Part shown: one piece after another, positions 9,174 through 20,348 of the stretch
Numbering within the stretch: position 1 is the first letter of the stretch
How the letters are laid out: every line of letters begins with the position of its first letter
DNA from: Sphingobium quisquiliarum P25
GTDB lineage: Bacteria > Pseudomonadota > Alphaproteobacteria > Sphingomonadales > Sphingomonadaceae
DNA: 64,000 bases
Assembly: GCF_000445065.1 (NCBI RefSeq)
Contig: NZ_ATHO01000101.1
Location: 1 to 64,000 of the forward strand
Direction: 5' to 3'
Program-made: the position numbers and the translations under genes
The notes under the pieces: model-generated
The model's database searches: none
What the model saw: the letters and a program-made list of their open reading frames with translations, nothing else
What the model was told of the DNA's origin: nothing

Positions 9174-10643
9174 TCAAATCAGCCGGTCCGCCTCCAGCAC
9201 CGCCGCCACCGAATCGCGCCCCCGCGGCAGGCGCGCGTGGAGCCGGGCGTCCGCCTCGGCGAGCCTTTGCACCCCGCTCGTCAGCTGATCTTCCGTCAGG
9301 GTGAAAGGCAGGCGCAGGAAGCGTTCGAACGCGCCGTTGACGCCGAAGCGCGGACCCGGCGCGACACGCACGCCATGGCTTTCCGCCAGCGCTGCCAGCG
9401 CCGTCGCCTCGCCGCGCGGCAGTTCGGCCCAGAGCGACAGGCCGCCCGCAGGCGATTCGACGCGCCAGTGCGGCAAATGCTGTTCGACCATGCGGATCAG
9501 ATGGTCCCGGCGCGCCCGGAGCACCCCTGCCCGCTGCCCCAGCCCCTCGCCTGCGTCGATCAGTTGCGCGGCGGCCAGTTGCTCCACGATCGGGCTCGCC
9601 ATGTCCATGGTGGTGCGCAAGCGGCCCAGCGCCGCGATCGTCTGCGGATCGGCCCGAATCCAGCCGACGCGAAGGCCGCCCCAGAAGATCTTGCTCGCCG
9701 ATCCCATGGTGATCACCTGCCGCCCGGACGGATCATGCACCGCGACGGGCGGCGGCGGGCTGAAATCCAGCCCCATCTCCACCATCGTCTCATCGATGAT
9801 CAGCGGCGTGTGCGTGCTGGCGGCCGTTGCGGCCAGCGCCCGGCGGGTCGCGGGGTCCATGCTGCGCCCGGTGGGATTGTGAAAGTCGGGAATGAGGTAG
9901 GCAAAGCGCGGGCTCGTCTGCCGGAAGGCCGCGTCCATCGCGTCGATGTCCCACCCCTCCGCTGGAAGGCCGACAGGCACCGGCACGACATGCGCCCTTT
10001 GCAGCGCCTGTATCACATTATGATAGGTCGGATGATCGATCACCCCGCGATCGCCCGGCCGCGCCAGCCATTGCAGCAGCAGCGCGAATCCCTGCTGCGC
10101 GCCGTTGGTGACGATGATCTGGTCCGCGCTGGTCGGGCAGCCCCGCCGTTCGAACCAGGCCGCGATCGCCCGGCGCAGCAAAGGGAGGCCCAGCGGATCA
10201 TAGCCCAACTCGCCCAGATAAGCGGGCAGCGCCTCCACCGCCGCCTGGAAGGCGCGGCCCACGCCCGGCGCGGCGGGCAAAGCGGCATGCGTCCAGTTGA
10301 GAATGTTGCCGCCCCCCTGCTCGCCGGGCAAGTCCGGCGCTTCGGGCTGATCCATCCGGCCGGGCGGAAGGCGCGTCACGCTGCCCGATCCCTGGCGGCT
10401 TTCCAGATAGCCTTCGTCGCGAAGGCGATCGAACGCGGCCGCGATGGTCGTCCGGCTGAGACCCAGCGCCGCCGCCAGTTCCCGCTCGCCGGGCAGGCGG
10501 ACATTAAGGCCGATCCGCCCGTCCAGCACCAGCATTCGCAAGGCCTGGGCGAGCTGCCGATAGGCGGGCTCTGCACTGTCCTCTACGCGCCATGCGCCTA
10601 GCAGGCGCAGAAGAGAGGGTGGCCTAAGGGCGGAAGTGGACAT
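9174..10643 (-). CDS. MocR/PdxR-type regulator: GntR HTH fused to class I aminotransferase domain
   Basis: A 489-residue fusion. Residues ~20-95 are a GntR-type winged helix (LPGERELAAALGLSRTTIAA, then DEGYLESRQGSGSVTRL). A linker leads to a fold-type I PLP domain with the ligand segments DFHNPTGRSMDP and TMGSASKIFWGG, whose Lys would bind PLP. Members sense PLP-linked metabolites and regulate vitamin B6, GABA or taurine genes; the target here is unknown because no metabolic gene is divergent from it. Promoter TTGTAC-N16-TATAAG with an overlapping imperfect palindrome lies just upstream, which suggests autoregulation. Confidence 0.9.
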   Translation of the reverse strand: MSTSALRPPSLLRLLGAWRVEDSAEPAYRQLAQALRMLVLDGRIGLNVRLPGERELAAALGLSRTTIAAAFDRLRDEGYLESRQGSGSVTRLPPGRMDQPEAPDLPGEQGGGNILNWTHAALPAAPGVGRAFQAAVEALPAYLGELGYDPLGLPLLRRAIAAWFERRGCPTSADQIIVTNGAQQGFALLLQWLARPGDRGVIDHPTYHNVIQALQRAHVVPVPVGLPAEGWDIDAMDAAFRQTSPRFAYLIPDFHNPTGRSMDPATRRALAATAASTHTPLIIDETMVEMGLDFSPPPPVAVHDPSGRQVITMGSASKIFWGGLRVGWIRADPQTIAALGRLRTTMDMASPIVEQLAAAQLIDAGEGLGQRAGVLRARRDHLIRMVEQHLPHWRVESPAGGLSLWAELPRGEATALAALAESHGVRVAPGPRFGVNGAFERFLRLPFTLTEDQLTSGVQRLAEADARLHARLPRGRDSVAAVLEADRLI

Positions 10644-10657
10644 GCGCTTACCTGTAT

Positions 10658-10707
10658 CTATCGGGACAACTACGGTCCACTTATAGAAATCTGGCCCTTC
10701 TGTACAA
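10658..10707 (-). promoter_or_regulatory. MocR-gene promoter with overlapping imperfect palindrome
   Basis: On the minus strand -35 TTGTAC (10702-10707), 16 bp, -10 TATAAG (10680-10685). The sequence CTAT-N4-GGAC-N7-GTCC-N2-ATAG (10658-10686) overlaps the -10 and the likely start point, and two TACAG direct repeats flank the region (near 10653 and 10702). MocR regulators often bind direct or inverted repeats at such places. Function inferred. Confidence 0.4.
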
Positions 10708-10798
10708 TGCCAATTTCCGCCACAACAGCGATATGACTTGCCCCCTGACCGGCCGGCAAGGAGCCCCCGTCGGCCGGTCCCTTTTCATCGAAGACTGA

Positions 10799-11284
10799 TC
10801 AGCCCGCCACCAGCCGGATCGAAGCGCTTGATACCCAGCCGCTCATGCAGGGTCCGTCATAAGGCTGTTTCCGCTCGACCGGGCTGGACACTCCGCAATC
10901 GATGCCGCCGCCGCCCGCAGCATTCGCATCTGCCGCTGGCGGCACGACGATGCCCAGCCATTTCTGATCCAGGCTGCGGGTGCAGACATGGGCGCGCGCG
11001 CCCTCCGCCAGCCGCCCGGTCTCCTCCGCTTCGGCGAAGGGTGCAGCGCGCATGGCAAGGCCGGAGGGTCCGACACGCACCACCTGCCCCATCGCCCCGC
11101 ATGCGTCGAGGCGCGGGCCGTCTTCCCCGATCGTCACCGCGCGCTTGATCCGCGCCTCCAGGCGGGTTTCGGGCATCTCGTCGCGCGGCGCTCCGGCTAT
11201 GGAGCTGTTGGGCAGTTGTTCCAGCACGTCACTGCTGTCGGAACAGGCGCAAAGGAGGAGGATGAGGGACAGGATGCTGCGCAT
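10799..11284 (-). CDS. Putative lipoprotein with SH3-like region
   Basis: A 161-residue protein starting with a hydrophobic segment ending in LLLCACS, a short lipobox-like signal with the modified Cys at residue 14, so probably a membrane-anchored lipoprotein. Residues ~65-120 (VRVGPSGLAMRAAPFAEAEE, then GARAHVC and WLGIVV) resemble a bacterial SH3-type domain of the kind that binds cell-wall peptides. Several cysteines in the mature part (at DACGA, HVCTR, DCGV, PCMSG) could form disulfides in the periplasm. It is divergent from gyrB with a 77-86 bp gap. Function unknown; SH3 assignment is by pattern only. Confidence 0.7.
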   Translation of the reverse strand: MRSILSLILLLCACSDSSDVLEQLPNSSIAGAPRDEMPETRLEARIKRAVTIGEDGPRLDACGAMGQVVRVGPSGLAMRAAPFAEAEETGRLAEGARAHVCTRSLDQKWLGIVVPPAADANAAGGGGIDCGVSSPVERKQPYDGPCMSGWVSSASIRLVAG

Positions 11285-11340
11285 GATCAGCCTGATAGAC
11301 CGAGCGCCGCCGGGGCGGAAGCCGCCATGTTTCGCTTTAG

Positions 11341-13878
<2,538 letters not shown>

Positions 13879-13880
13879 TC

Positions 13881-14420
13881 GTGCCGGGGCGGGCTTGCGG
13901 AAAGAGCGCCCTCGCCGCGCTCCTGCCCCTGCTGCTCGCCGCCTGCAACGCCGAACCGGCGAAGGTCGAGACTGTGCGCGAGGACAATCCCGGCCAGCCC
14001 GCCGCCAGCGTGCCGATCATCAACCAGAGCATCGGCAACAGCCAGAATGCGGCGGAGGCGGATAGCCCGCCGCCGCCCCCTGCTCCAGCGCCCCGTCGCC
14101 AGCCAGCGCCCGTACCGGCACCGGCAGAGCGCTATCGCGCGATCGGCACGGAGCCTTTCTGGGCGGTGACGGTGAAGGGATCGACCGCCCTGTTGGAACG
14201 GCCGGACAAGCCGCCCCGCTCCTTCGCCGTATCGCGCAACGGCGATGAACGCGCGATCCGCTATCTGGGCGAAGGGTTCGCCATGACGATTACTCCAGGT
14301 CCATGCAGCGACGGCATGAGCGACGCCATCTGGTCCGACCAGGTGTCCGTCGCTTTCGGCGAAGGCACGCTGAACGGCTGCGGCGGCGACCGGCAGGACC
14401 CGGAGGATGAACCGCTTTAA
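13881..14420 (+). CDS. Putative lipoprotein, COG3650-like C-terminal domain
   Basis: A 179-residue protein starting at GTG two bases after the gyrB stop, so probably in the same transcript. The signal ends in LLLAAC, a good lipobox. A Pro/Ala-rich linker (about residues 60-90) separates the anchor from a small C-terminal domain beginning YRAIGTEPFWAVTVKG, typical of uncharacterised envelope proteins related to the COG3650/MliC-like group. Cysteines at TPGPCSDG and NGCGGD could pair. Its 3' end overlaps the convergent helicase gene by four bases. Function unknown. Confidence 0.75.
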   Translation: MPGRACGKSALAALLPLLLAACNAEPAKVETVREDNPGQPAASVPIINQSIGNSQNAAEADSPPPPPAPAPRRQPAPVPAPAERYRAIGTEPFWAVTVKGSTALLERPDKPPRSFAVSRNGDERAIRYLGEGFAMTITPGPCSDGMSDAIWSDQVSVAFGEGTLNGCGGDRQDPEDEPL

Positions 14421-16825
14421 TCCGGCCGCATCGCTTCGGCGACCAGCGCTTCGGCCTCGATCAGCAGAGCGTCTTCGGCCGCCGCCTGGGCGACCTGTTC
14501 CCGGCCAATGATGATGAGGACGGGCACGGCGAGCGGGCTGACCCGGTCCAGGCTGACATGCAGCATCGTGGCCGATGCGCGGTCGATAAGATCGCCCAGG
14601 CGGCCGACATCGGTCATGCGCGCCCGCGCATCCGCCCATGCCGCCTTCAACAGCATATGTCCGGGCTCATATTTGCGCAGCACGTCATAAATAAGGTCGG
14701 TCGAAAATGTGACCTGCCGCCCGGTCTTGCGCTTGCCGGGATGCTGCCGCTCGATCAGGCCGGATATCACCGCCACGTCGCGAAAGGCGCGCTTCAGCAG
14801 GCTCGACTGTTCGACCCAGTCGATAAATTCATGGTCCAATATGTCGGCGGAAAACAAGCTCTGCGGGTCCGTCACCGGCTTCATGCCATAGACGGCCAGC
14901 GCATAGTCGTTCGACACGAAGCCCAGCGGCATCAGTCCCTGTGCGTCCATGCGGCGGGTCAGCAGCATGCCGAGCGACTGATGCGCATTCCAACCTTCGA
15001 AACTGTAGCAGACGAGATAATGGCGACCTTCATGCGGGAAGGTTTCGATCAGCAATTGCCCCGGCTGCGGCAGCGCCGAACGGTGCTTCTGCATCTCCAG
15101 CCATTCGCGCACATCTTCGGGAAAGCGGTGCCACTCGTCCGGTTCGGCGAGGAAATGGCGCACCCGGTCGGCCAGCCGCGTGGACATGGCCATGCGCGTG
15201 CCGCCCCAACTGGGAATGCGTGCCTGCTTGGCGGTGGCGCGGACCACCAGATCGGTGAGTTCGATCCGCACCACCTCCAGCGCCATGCCGGAAAAGAAGA
15301 AGCTGTCCCCCGGCCGCAGCGTCGCGGCAAAGCTCTCCTCCACCGTTCCGAGCTTGCGGCCATTGGCGAAGCGCACGTCCAGCACCGGCTGATCGACGAT
15401 GATCCCGGCGTTCATCCGGTGCTGCTGGATGAAGCGCGGGTGCGACACGCGCCATGCGCCATCCTCATCGCGGGTCAGCCGCTTGAACCGGTCATAGGCG
15501 CGCAGGGCATAGCCGCCGCCTTCGATGAAGTGCAGGACATTGGCGAAAGCCTCTTCCGTGAGCGCGCTATAGGGCAGGGCCGACCGGACCTCGCGCAGCA
15601 GATCCTCCTCCCGGAAGGGCGCGGCGCAGGCGAGGCCCATGATATGCTGGGCCAGCACGTCCAGGCTGCCGGGGCGGAAGTCGTCGGCGTCCCTCTCCCC
15701 CTCCTCCACCGCGTCCAGCGCCGCGCGCGCCTCCAGATATTCGAATCGGTTGCCGGGGATCAGGATCGCCTCGCTCGGCATGTCGAGCTGGTGATTGGCG
15801 CGGCCGATACGCTGCAACAGGCGCGAACTTCCCTTGGGCGCGCCCATCTGGATGACGCAGTCCACATTGCCCCAGTCGACGCCCAGATCGAGCGAGGCGG
15901 TCGCCACCAGAGCGCGCAGCTTGCCCGCCGCCATCGCGCTTTCCACCTTGCGCCGCGCCTCTATGGACAGGCTGCCATGATGGATCGCGATCGGCAGGTT
16001 CGCCTCGTTCGCTGACCAGAGTTCCTGAAAGATGAGTTCGGCGAGCCCACGCGTATTGCAGAAGACGAGCGTGGTGGACCGGCGCTCAATCTCCGCCATC
16101 ACCTGCCTGGCCGCATATTTGCCCGAATGCCCCGACCAGGGAATGCGTCCTTCGGGGATCAGGATGGCGACATTCGGATCGGCCCCCGCTTCACCGATGA
16201 CCGGCGTCACCGCGTTGATGTCTCCATCGGGCGCGAGCCAGGCGCGATAGGCGTCGATGTCCGCCACGGTCGCCGACAGCGCCACGCGCCGCAATGCCGG
16301 ATTGATCGCCTGCAAACGGGCAAGCGACAGGCTGAGCAGGTCGCCGCGCTTCTGCGTGGCGAAGGCGTGGACCTCATCGACGATGACGGTCTTCAGATTG
16401 GCGAACAGCAGGAAGCTGTCGGGATAGCTCAGCAGCAGCGATAGCGATTCAGGTGTCGTCAGCAGGATTTGCGGCGGCCGGGCGCGTTGCCGGGCCTTGC
16501 GGTCCGAAGGCGTGTCGCCTGTCCGCGTTTCCACTCGAATCGGCAACCCCATTTCCTCGATAGGGGTCAGCAGATTGCGGCGCACATCGACGGCGAGCGC
16601 CTTGAGCGGCGAGACATAGAGGGTGTGCAGCCCCTCCATGGGAATCTCGATAAGGTCGGTGAGCGTCGGCAGGAACCCCGCCAGCGTCTTGCCCGCGCCC
16701 GTCGGCGCGACCAGCAGCGCATGCTCGCCCGCTCTTGCCGCCGCAAGCATGTCCATCTGGTGCCGCCGGGGCGTCCAGCCGCGAGAGGCGAACCATTCCC
16801 GCAGCGGCTCTGGTAAGACATTCAT
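14417..16825 (-). CDS. Ligase-associated DEXH-box DNA helicase (Lhr family)
   Basis: An 802-residue superfamily 2 helicase. Walker A is PTGAGKT (41-47), the DEVH box is at 150-153, motif III-like SATVAD follows, and motif VI is QRIGRANHQL. The C-terminal half carries the Lhr-type winged-helix/beta-barrel regions. Members of this subgroup usually cluster with an ATP-dependent DNA ligase, an exonuclease and the PdeM phosphoesterase, and act in DNA damage repair. Here the ligase and exonuclease are absent from the window, and PdeM is 32 kb away at 49.2 kb. Precise substrate is unknown. Confidence 0.92.
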   Translation of the reverse strand: MNVLPEPLREWFASRGWTPRRHQMDMLAAARAGEHALLVAPTGAGKTLAGFLPTLTDLIEIPMEGLHTLYVSPLKALAVDVRRNLLTPIEEMGLPIRVETRTGDTPSDRKARQRARPPQILLTTPESLSLLLSYPDSFLLFANLKTVIVDEVHAFATQKRGDLLSLSLARLQAINPALRRVALSATVADIDAYRAWLAPDGDINAVTPVIGEAGADPNVAILIPEGRIPWSGHSGKYAARQVMAEIERRSTTLVFCNTRGLAELIFQELWSANEANLPIAIHHGSLSIEARRKVESAMAAGKLRALVATASLDLGVDWGNVDCVIQMGAPKGSSRLLQRIGRANHQLDMPSEAILIPGNRFEYLEARAALDAVEEGERDADDFRPGSLDVLAQHIMGLACAAPFREEDLLREVRSALPYSALTEEAFANVLHFIEGGGYALRAYDRFKRLTRDEDGAWRVSHPRFIQQHRMNAGIIVDQPVLDVRFANGRKLGTVEESFAATLRPGDSFFFSGMALEVVRIELTDLVVRATAKQARIPSWGGTRMAMSTRLADRVRHFLAEPDEWHRFPEDVREWLEMQKHRSALPQPGQLLIETFPHEGRHYLVCYSFEGWNAHQSLGMLLTRRMDAQGLMPLGFVSNDYALAVYGMKPVTDPQSLFSADILDHEFIDWVEQSSLLKRAFRDVAVISGLIERQHPGKRKTGRQVTFSTDLIYDVLRKYEPGHMLLKAAWADARARMTDVGRLGDLIDRASATMLHVSLDRVSPLAVPVLIIIGREQVAQAAAEDALLIEAEALVAEAMRPD

Positions 16826-17024
16826 GGCAGGGATGTAGGATGCGCAGGCAGAACTGTCACTTGCTCCTCATTCCCTGTCATTGGGCAAAGCCGCCCCAAG
16901 CAGGTCAAATCCCGGTGAAATATAAAGTTTCGCCGCCCGCTCTGGCTCCATCACCTCCAAAAGCGTTATTCTTAAACCATCGGACCGGCGCGCCGGATGC
17001 GCCATGCCAAGTCAGGAGAAGCCA

Positions 17025-18350
17025 ATGACCGGCGAAACCGAAGCCGACCTCACAGGCGTGGAACCGGCGCGCAACCGCCGCCGTCCCAAGCAATCCATCA
17101 TGGAAATCGACGGCCGCAAGCTGAAGCCGGCGACATTGATGATGGGCCATGGCTATGACCCCAGCCTGTCCGAAGGATCGCTCAAACCGCCCATCTTCCT
17201 GACGTCCACCTTCGCCTTCGAAAGCGCGGCGGCGGGCAAGCGCCATTTCGAAGGGGTGACCGGCATCCGGCCGGGCGGCGCGGAAGGCCTTATCTATTCG
17301 CGCTTCAACGGGCCTAATCAGGAAATCGCCGAAGACCGGCTGTCCGTGTGGGAGGAAGCGGAGGATGCGCTGCTCTTTTCCAGCGGCATGGCGGCGATCG
17401 CCACCACCCTGCTCGCGCTGGTCCAGCCGGGCGACGTGATCGTCCATTCCGCCCCCCTCTATGCCGCGACCGAATCGCTGATCGGGCGGACGCTGGGCAA
17501 GTTCGGCGTCCAGTGGCTCGACTTCCCCGCCGGGGCGAGCGGGGAAGAGATCGGCGCGGTCATCGAACGGGCGAAACAGCTTGGGCGCGTCGCCCTCATC
17601 TATCTGGAAAGCCCCGCCAACCCCACCAATGTGCTGGTCGATCTGGACGCCGTGGTGGCGCTGCGCAACCAGTTGTTCGATGGCGCCGATCATGTGCCGC
17701 CGATCGCGATCGACAACACCTTCCTGGGGCCGCTCTGGCACCATCCCATCTCCCATGGTGCGGACCTCGTCATCTACAGCCTGACCAAATATGCGGGCGG
17801 CCATAGCGATCTGGTCGCGGGCGGCGTGCTGGGCTCCAATGCACTGATCAACACGATCCGCCTGATGCGCAACACGATCGGCACCATCCTTGACCCGCAC
17901 AGCGCCTGGATGCTGCTCCGCAGCCTGGAGACGCTGGAACTGCGGATGAGCCGGGCGGGCGAGAATGCCGCGAAGGTCTGCGCCTGGCTCAAGGATCAGC
18001 CGCAGGTGGAAAGGGTCGTCTATTTGGGCTTTCCCGACAGCGACCGGCAGGCGGACATCTACCGGCGGCACTGCACCGGCGCGGGATCGACCTTCTCCCT
18101 GTATCTCAAGGGCGGGGAAGCGGAAGCCTTCGCCTTTCTCGACGCGCTCAAGATCGCCAGGCTGGCCGTGAGCCTTGGCGGCACGGAAACGCTGGCGAGC
18201 CATCCGGCGGCGATGACCCATTTGTCGGTGCCTGCCGAACGCAAGAAAGCGCTGGCGATCAGCGACAATATGGTGCGCATCTCCATCGGCTGCGAGGACG
18301 CGGAGGACCTGATCGCCGACTTCGCGCAGGCGCTGCGGGCGGTGGGGTAG
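17025..18350 (+). CDS. Cystathionine gamma-synthase family PLP enzyme
   Basis: A 441-residue fold-type I PLP enzyme of the Cys/Met metabolism family. The PLP lysine is K255 in YSLTKYAGGHSDL; D230 in AIDNTF pairs with the ring nitrogen, and YSRFNGPNQE (~91-100) is the substrate-region stretch. The family includes cystathionine gamma-synthase, cystathionine lyases, methionine gamma-lyase and O-acyl-homoserine sulfhydrylases, and the sequence alone does not separate these. It has an unusual basic N-terminal extension of ~30 residues. ATG at 17025 is chosen because AGGAG lies seven bases upstream. No other sulfur gene is adjacent. Confidence 0.9.
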   Translation: MTGETEADLTGVEPARNRRRPKQSIMEIDGRKLKPATLMMGHGYDPSLSEGSLKPPIFLTSTFAFESAAAGKRHFEGVTGIRPGGAEGLIYSRFNGPNQEIAEDRLSVWEEAEDALLFSSGMAAIATTLLALVQPGDVIVHSAPLYAATESLIGRTLGKFGVQWLDFPAGASGEEIGAVIERAKQLGRVALIYLESPANPTNVLVDLDAVVALRNQLFDGADHVPPIAIDNTFLGPLWHHPISHGADLVIYSLTKYAGGHSDLVAGGVLGSNALINTIRLMRNTIGTILDPHSAWMLLRSLETLELRMSRAGENAAKVCAWLKDQPQVERVVYLGFPDSDRQADIYRRHCTGAGSTFSLYLKGGEAEAFAFLDALKIARLAVSLGGTETLASHPAAMTHLSVPAERKKALAISDNMVRISIGCEDAEDLIADFAQALRAVG

Positions 18351-18370
18351 CGGGATCGCGTCCAAAATGC

Positions 18371-18440
18371 CCGTTCGCCCTGAGCCTGTCGAAGGGCTCT
18401 ACTTCTTCAAATGAAGCGCTTCGGCAAGCTCAGCCCGGAC
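18371..18440. repeat. REP-like inverted pair (sphingomonad palindromic repeat)
   Basis: The first arm (18371-18397, core CCCTGAGCCTGTCGAAGGGC) is followed by an inverted relative (18415-18440; reverse complement core GGGCTGAGCTTGCCGAAGCGC). The shared core CTGAGC.TG.CGAAG.GC is the dispersed repeat familiar from sphingomonad genomes. It lies between two convergent genes, where it may help end transcription. Related copies occur at 40693 and 44831. Confidence 0.7.
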
Positions 18441-18464
18441 AGATGGAGGGATCAGAAACGGCAC

Positions 18465-19139
18465 TCAATCCCAATCCACCCGCGTCCATCCCCGCTGCGT
18501 CGCCAGCTTCGCCAGCGGCTTGTGCGGGTTGGATGCAAAGGGAACGTCGGCGAATTCCAGCATCGGCGCGTCCGACACATGATCGGAATAGGCGCGAATA
18601 TATGCGGAGGAACGGTCGATCGCTTCCGCCGCCATCCACGCCTTGATCATGCGCAGCTTGCCTGTGTCATAGCAATTTTCGCCCGCGATGCGGGCACGGA
18701 CATAGCGAAGGTCCTGGCTCAGATGATCCGTGGCGATCACGGCGTCAAAGCCCAGGCGGCGGGCGATCGGCTCGACATAGAGACGGTAGGACGCGGTCGC
18801 GAGTACGAGGCGGCACCCATCCGCCCTGTCCCGCGCGATCTGCTCCAGCGCTCCGGCGCGAACATTTTCCGCCACCACCTTCGCCGCATAGCTTTCCACA
18901 TGCGGCATCAGCTTGGCGCGCTCGACATTATAGCCGATCATCAGCGCCTGATTGAGTTCCTTCAGCCGCTGCCGCGTAATCAGTTTCAGCACATAGGCGA
19001 GCATCAGCAGGATCACGCCGGGAAACAGGATCAGCCGCCACGGAGCCATGCGGCGCGCGACATGAATCAGGAAGCCGGTATAGGTGCCCGTGAAGGTCAC
19101 CGTGCGATCCATGTCATATATCGCAAGCCGATGCGTCAT
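18465..19139 (-). CDS. HAD-superfamily phosphatase (HAD-IB type) with membrane segment
   Basis: A 224-residue HAD protein. The nucleophile motif is YDMDRTVT (D9, D11, T13); motif II-like LVLATAS occurs at ~115 and motif III/IV Asp pair at ...YSDHVSDAPMLEFAD. A hydrophobic stretch at ~29-52 (APWRLILFPGVILLMLAYVL) suggests membrane attachment, as in some lipid-phosphate or PSP-like HAD-IB enzymes. I start at the ATG at 19137-19139; a longer frame would run into the divergent Mla operon promoter. It faces the mla operon with about 100 bp between. Substrate unknown. Confidence 0.82.
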   Translation of the reverse strand: MTHRLAIYDMDRTVTFTGTYTGFLIHVARRMAPWRLILFPGVILLMLAYVLKLITRQRLKELNQALMIGYNVERAKLMPHVESYAAKVVAENVRAGALEQIARDRADGCRLVLATASYRLYVEPIARRLGFDAVIATDHLSQDLRYVRARIAGENCYDTGKLRMIKAWMAAEAIDRSSAYIRAYSDHVSDAPMLEFADVPFASNPHKPLAKLATQRGWTRVDWD

Positions 19140-19238
19140 GCCGTTCCCGAAACTTTTTGACCTTGCTCGTCGTTCTGCCTTGCGGATGGGCCGTTTCGGC
19201 TTGCCGTGCAACCGATAATGGACCACTAAACCCCCTTG

Positions 19239-20348
19239 ATGAACAAAGCCGCTGATCTTGTGGAAGAACCGCGCGATGACGGCACTGTCGTTCGGCTCAC
19301 AGGCCATCTGTCGATCGCCTGCCTGAACGATCTGCCTGCCCGCCTTGACGCAGTGACCGGCCCCGTCGCCGCCATCGACCTGTCCGGCGTCAGCCATATG
19401 GACACGATCGGCGCCTGGACCGTCCATCGCGCCGCCAAACGGCTGGGGTGCGATCTTTCCGGCGCTAATGACGATGCGGTGCGGCTGATCGAGACGGTGG
19501 GCACGCTGGACGAACCCGTCAGCATCCGCCCCGACTATGTCTCACCCTGGCAGCGCATCGTCGGCCAGATTGGCGAGGCCGTGGTCAATTCAGGCGTGAC
19601 CCTGCTGGGCCTGCTCGGCTTTTTCGGCAGCACCCTGGTCGCGAGCTGGAACGTCATCCGCCACCCAAGCCGCTTCCGCCTCAACGCGGTGGTCCAGCGG
19701 TTCGAGGTGGTCGGCGTGTCGGCGCTGGGCATCATCGGCCTCATGAGCTTCCTGATCGGCATCGTCATCGCCCAGCAGGGATCGGTGCAGTTGCGCCAGT
19801 TCGGCATGGAAATGCTGACGATCAATCTGGTCGGCCGCCTCACCTTCCGCGAGCTGGGCGTGCTGATGACCGCCATCATGGTCGCCGGACGTTCGGGTTC
19901 CGCCTTCGCCGCGCAACTCGGCACGATGAAGCTGACCGAGGAAGTGGACGCGATGCGCACCATCGGCGTATCGCCCATGGAGGCGCTGGTCCTGCCGCGC
20001 ACGCTGGCCGTGGTGGTGATGATGCCGCTGCTCGGCTTCTATTCCTCTATCATGGCGATCATCGGCGGCGGCTTCCTGTGCGCCGTATCGCTGGAAATCC
20101 CGCCGATCACCTTCGTCCAGCGCCTGCGGGAGGTGGTTCCCATCACCGACCTGTGGGTCGGCCTGATCAAGGCGCCTGTATTCGGCGTCATCATCGCGCT
20201 CGCGGGCTGTTTCCAGGGCATGCAGGTCAAGGCCAATGCGGAGGAAGTGGGCCTGCGCACGACATCGGCGGTGGTGCAGGCGATCTTCCTCGTCATCGTC
20301 CTTGACGCCTTCTTCGCCGTCTTCTTCACCTGGGTGGGCTGGAACTGA
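19239..20348 (+). CDS. mlaE: Mla-type ABC transporter permease with N-terminal STAS domain
   Basis: A 369-residue inner-membrane permease of the MlaE family, which moves phospholipid between the inner membrane and the MCE protein. Residues ~1-100 are a STAS-like domain (VVRLTGHLSIACLNDL, IDLSGVSHMDTIGAWTV), equivalent to MlaB, fused here to the permease. The rest has several membrane spans and the conserved cytoplasmic loop RELGVLMTAIMVAGRSGSAF followed by EVDAMRTIGVSPMEALVLPR. It starts the four-gene operon with mlaF, mlaD and a lipoprotein. ATG 19239 preferred over the adjacent TTG. Confidence 0.93.
   Translation: MNKAADLVEEPRDDGTVVRLTGHLSIACLNDLPARLDAVTGPVAAIDLSGVSHMDTIGAWTVHRAAKRLGCDLSGANDDAVRLIETVGTLDEPVSIRPDYVSPWQRIVGQIGEAVVNSGVTLLGLLGFFGSTLVASWNVIRHPSRFRLNAVVQRFEVVGVSALGIIGLMSFLIGIVIAQQGSVQLRQFGMEMLTINLVGRLTFRELGVLMTAIMVAGRSGSAFAAQLGTMKLTEEVDAMRTIGVSPMEALVLPRTLAVVVMMPLLGFYSSIMAIIGGGFLCAVSLEIPPITFVQRLREVVPITDLWVGLIKAPVFGVIIALAGCFQGMQVKANAEEVGLRTTSAVVQAIFLVIVLDAFFAVFFTWVGWN

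Noticed and set aside
16905-18365. Long minus-strand frame (486 residues) over the cystathionine gamma-synthase gene
   Set aside because: Arg/His/Gly-rich translation with no motif; it is the antisense shadow of a gene with clear PLP motifs.
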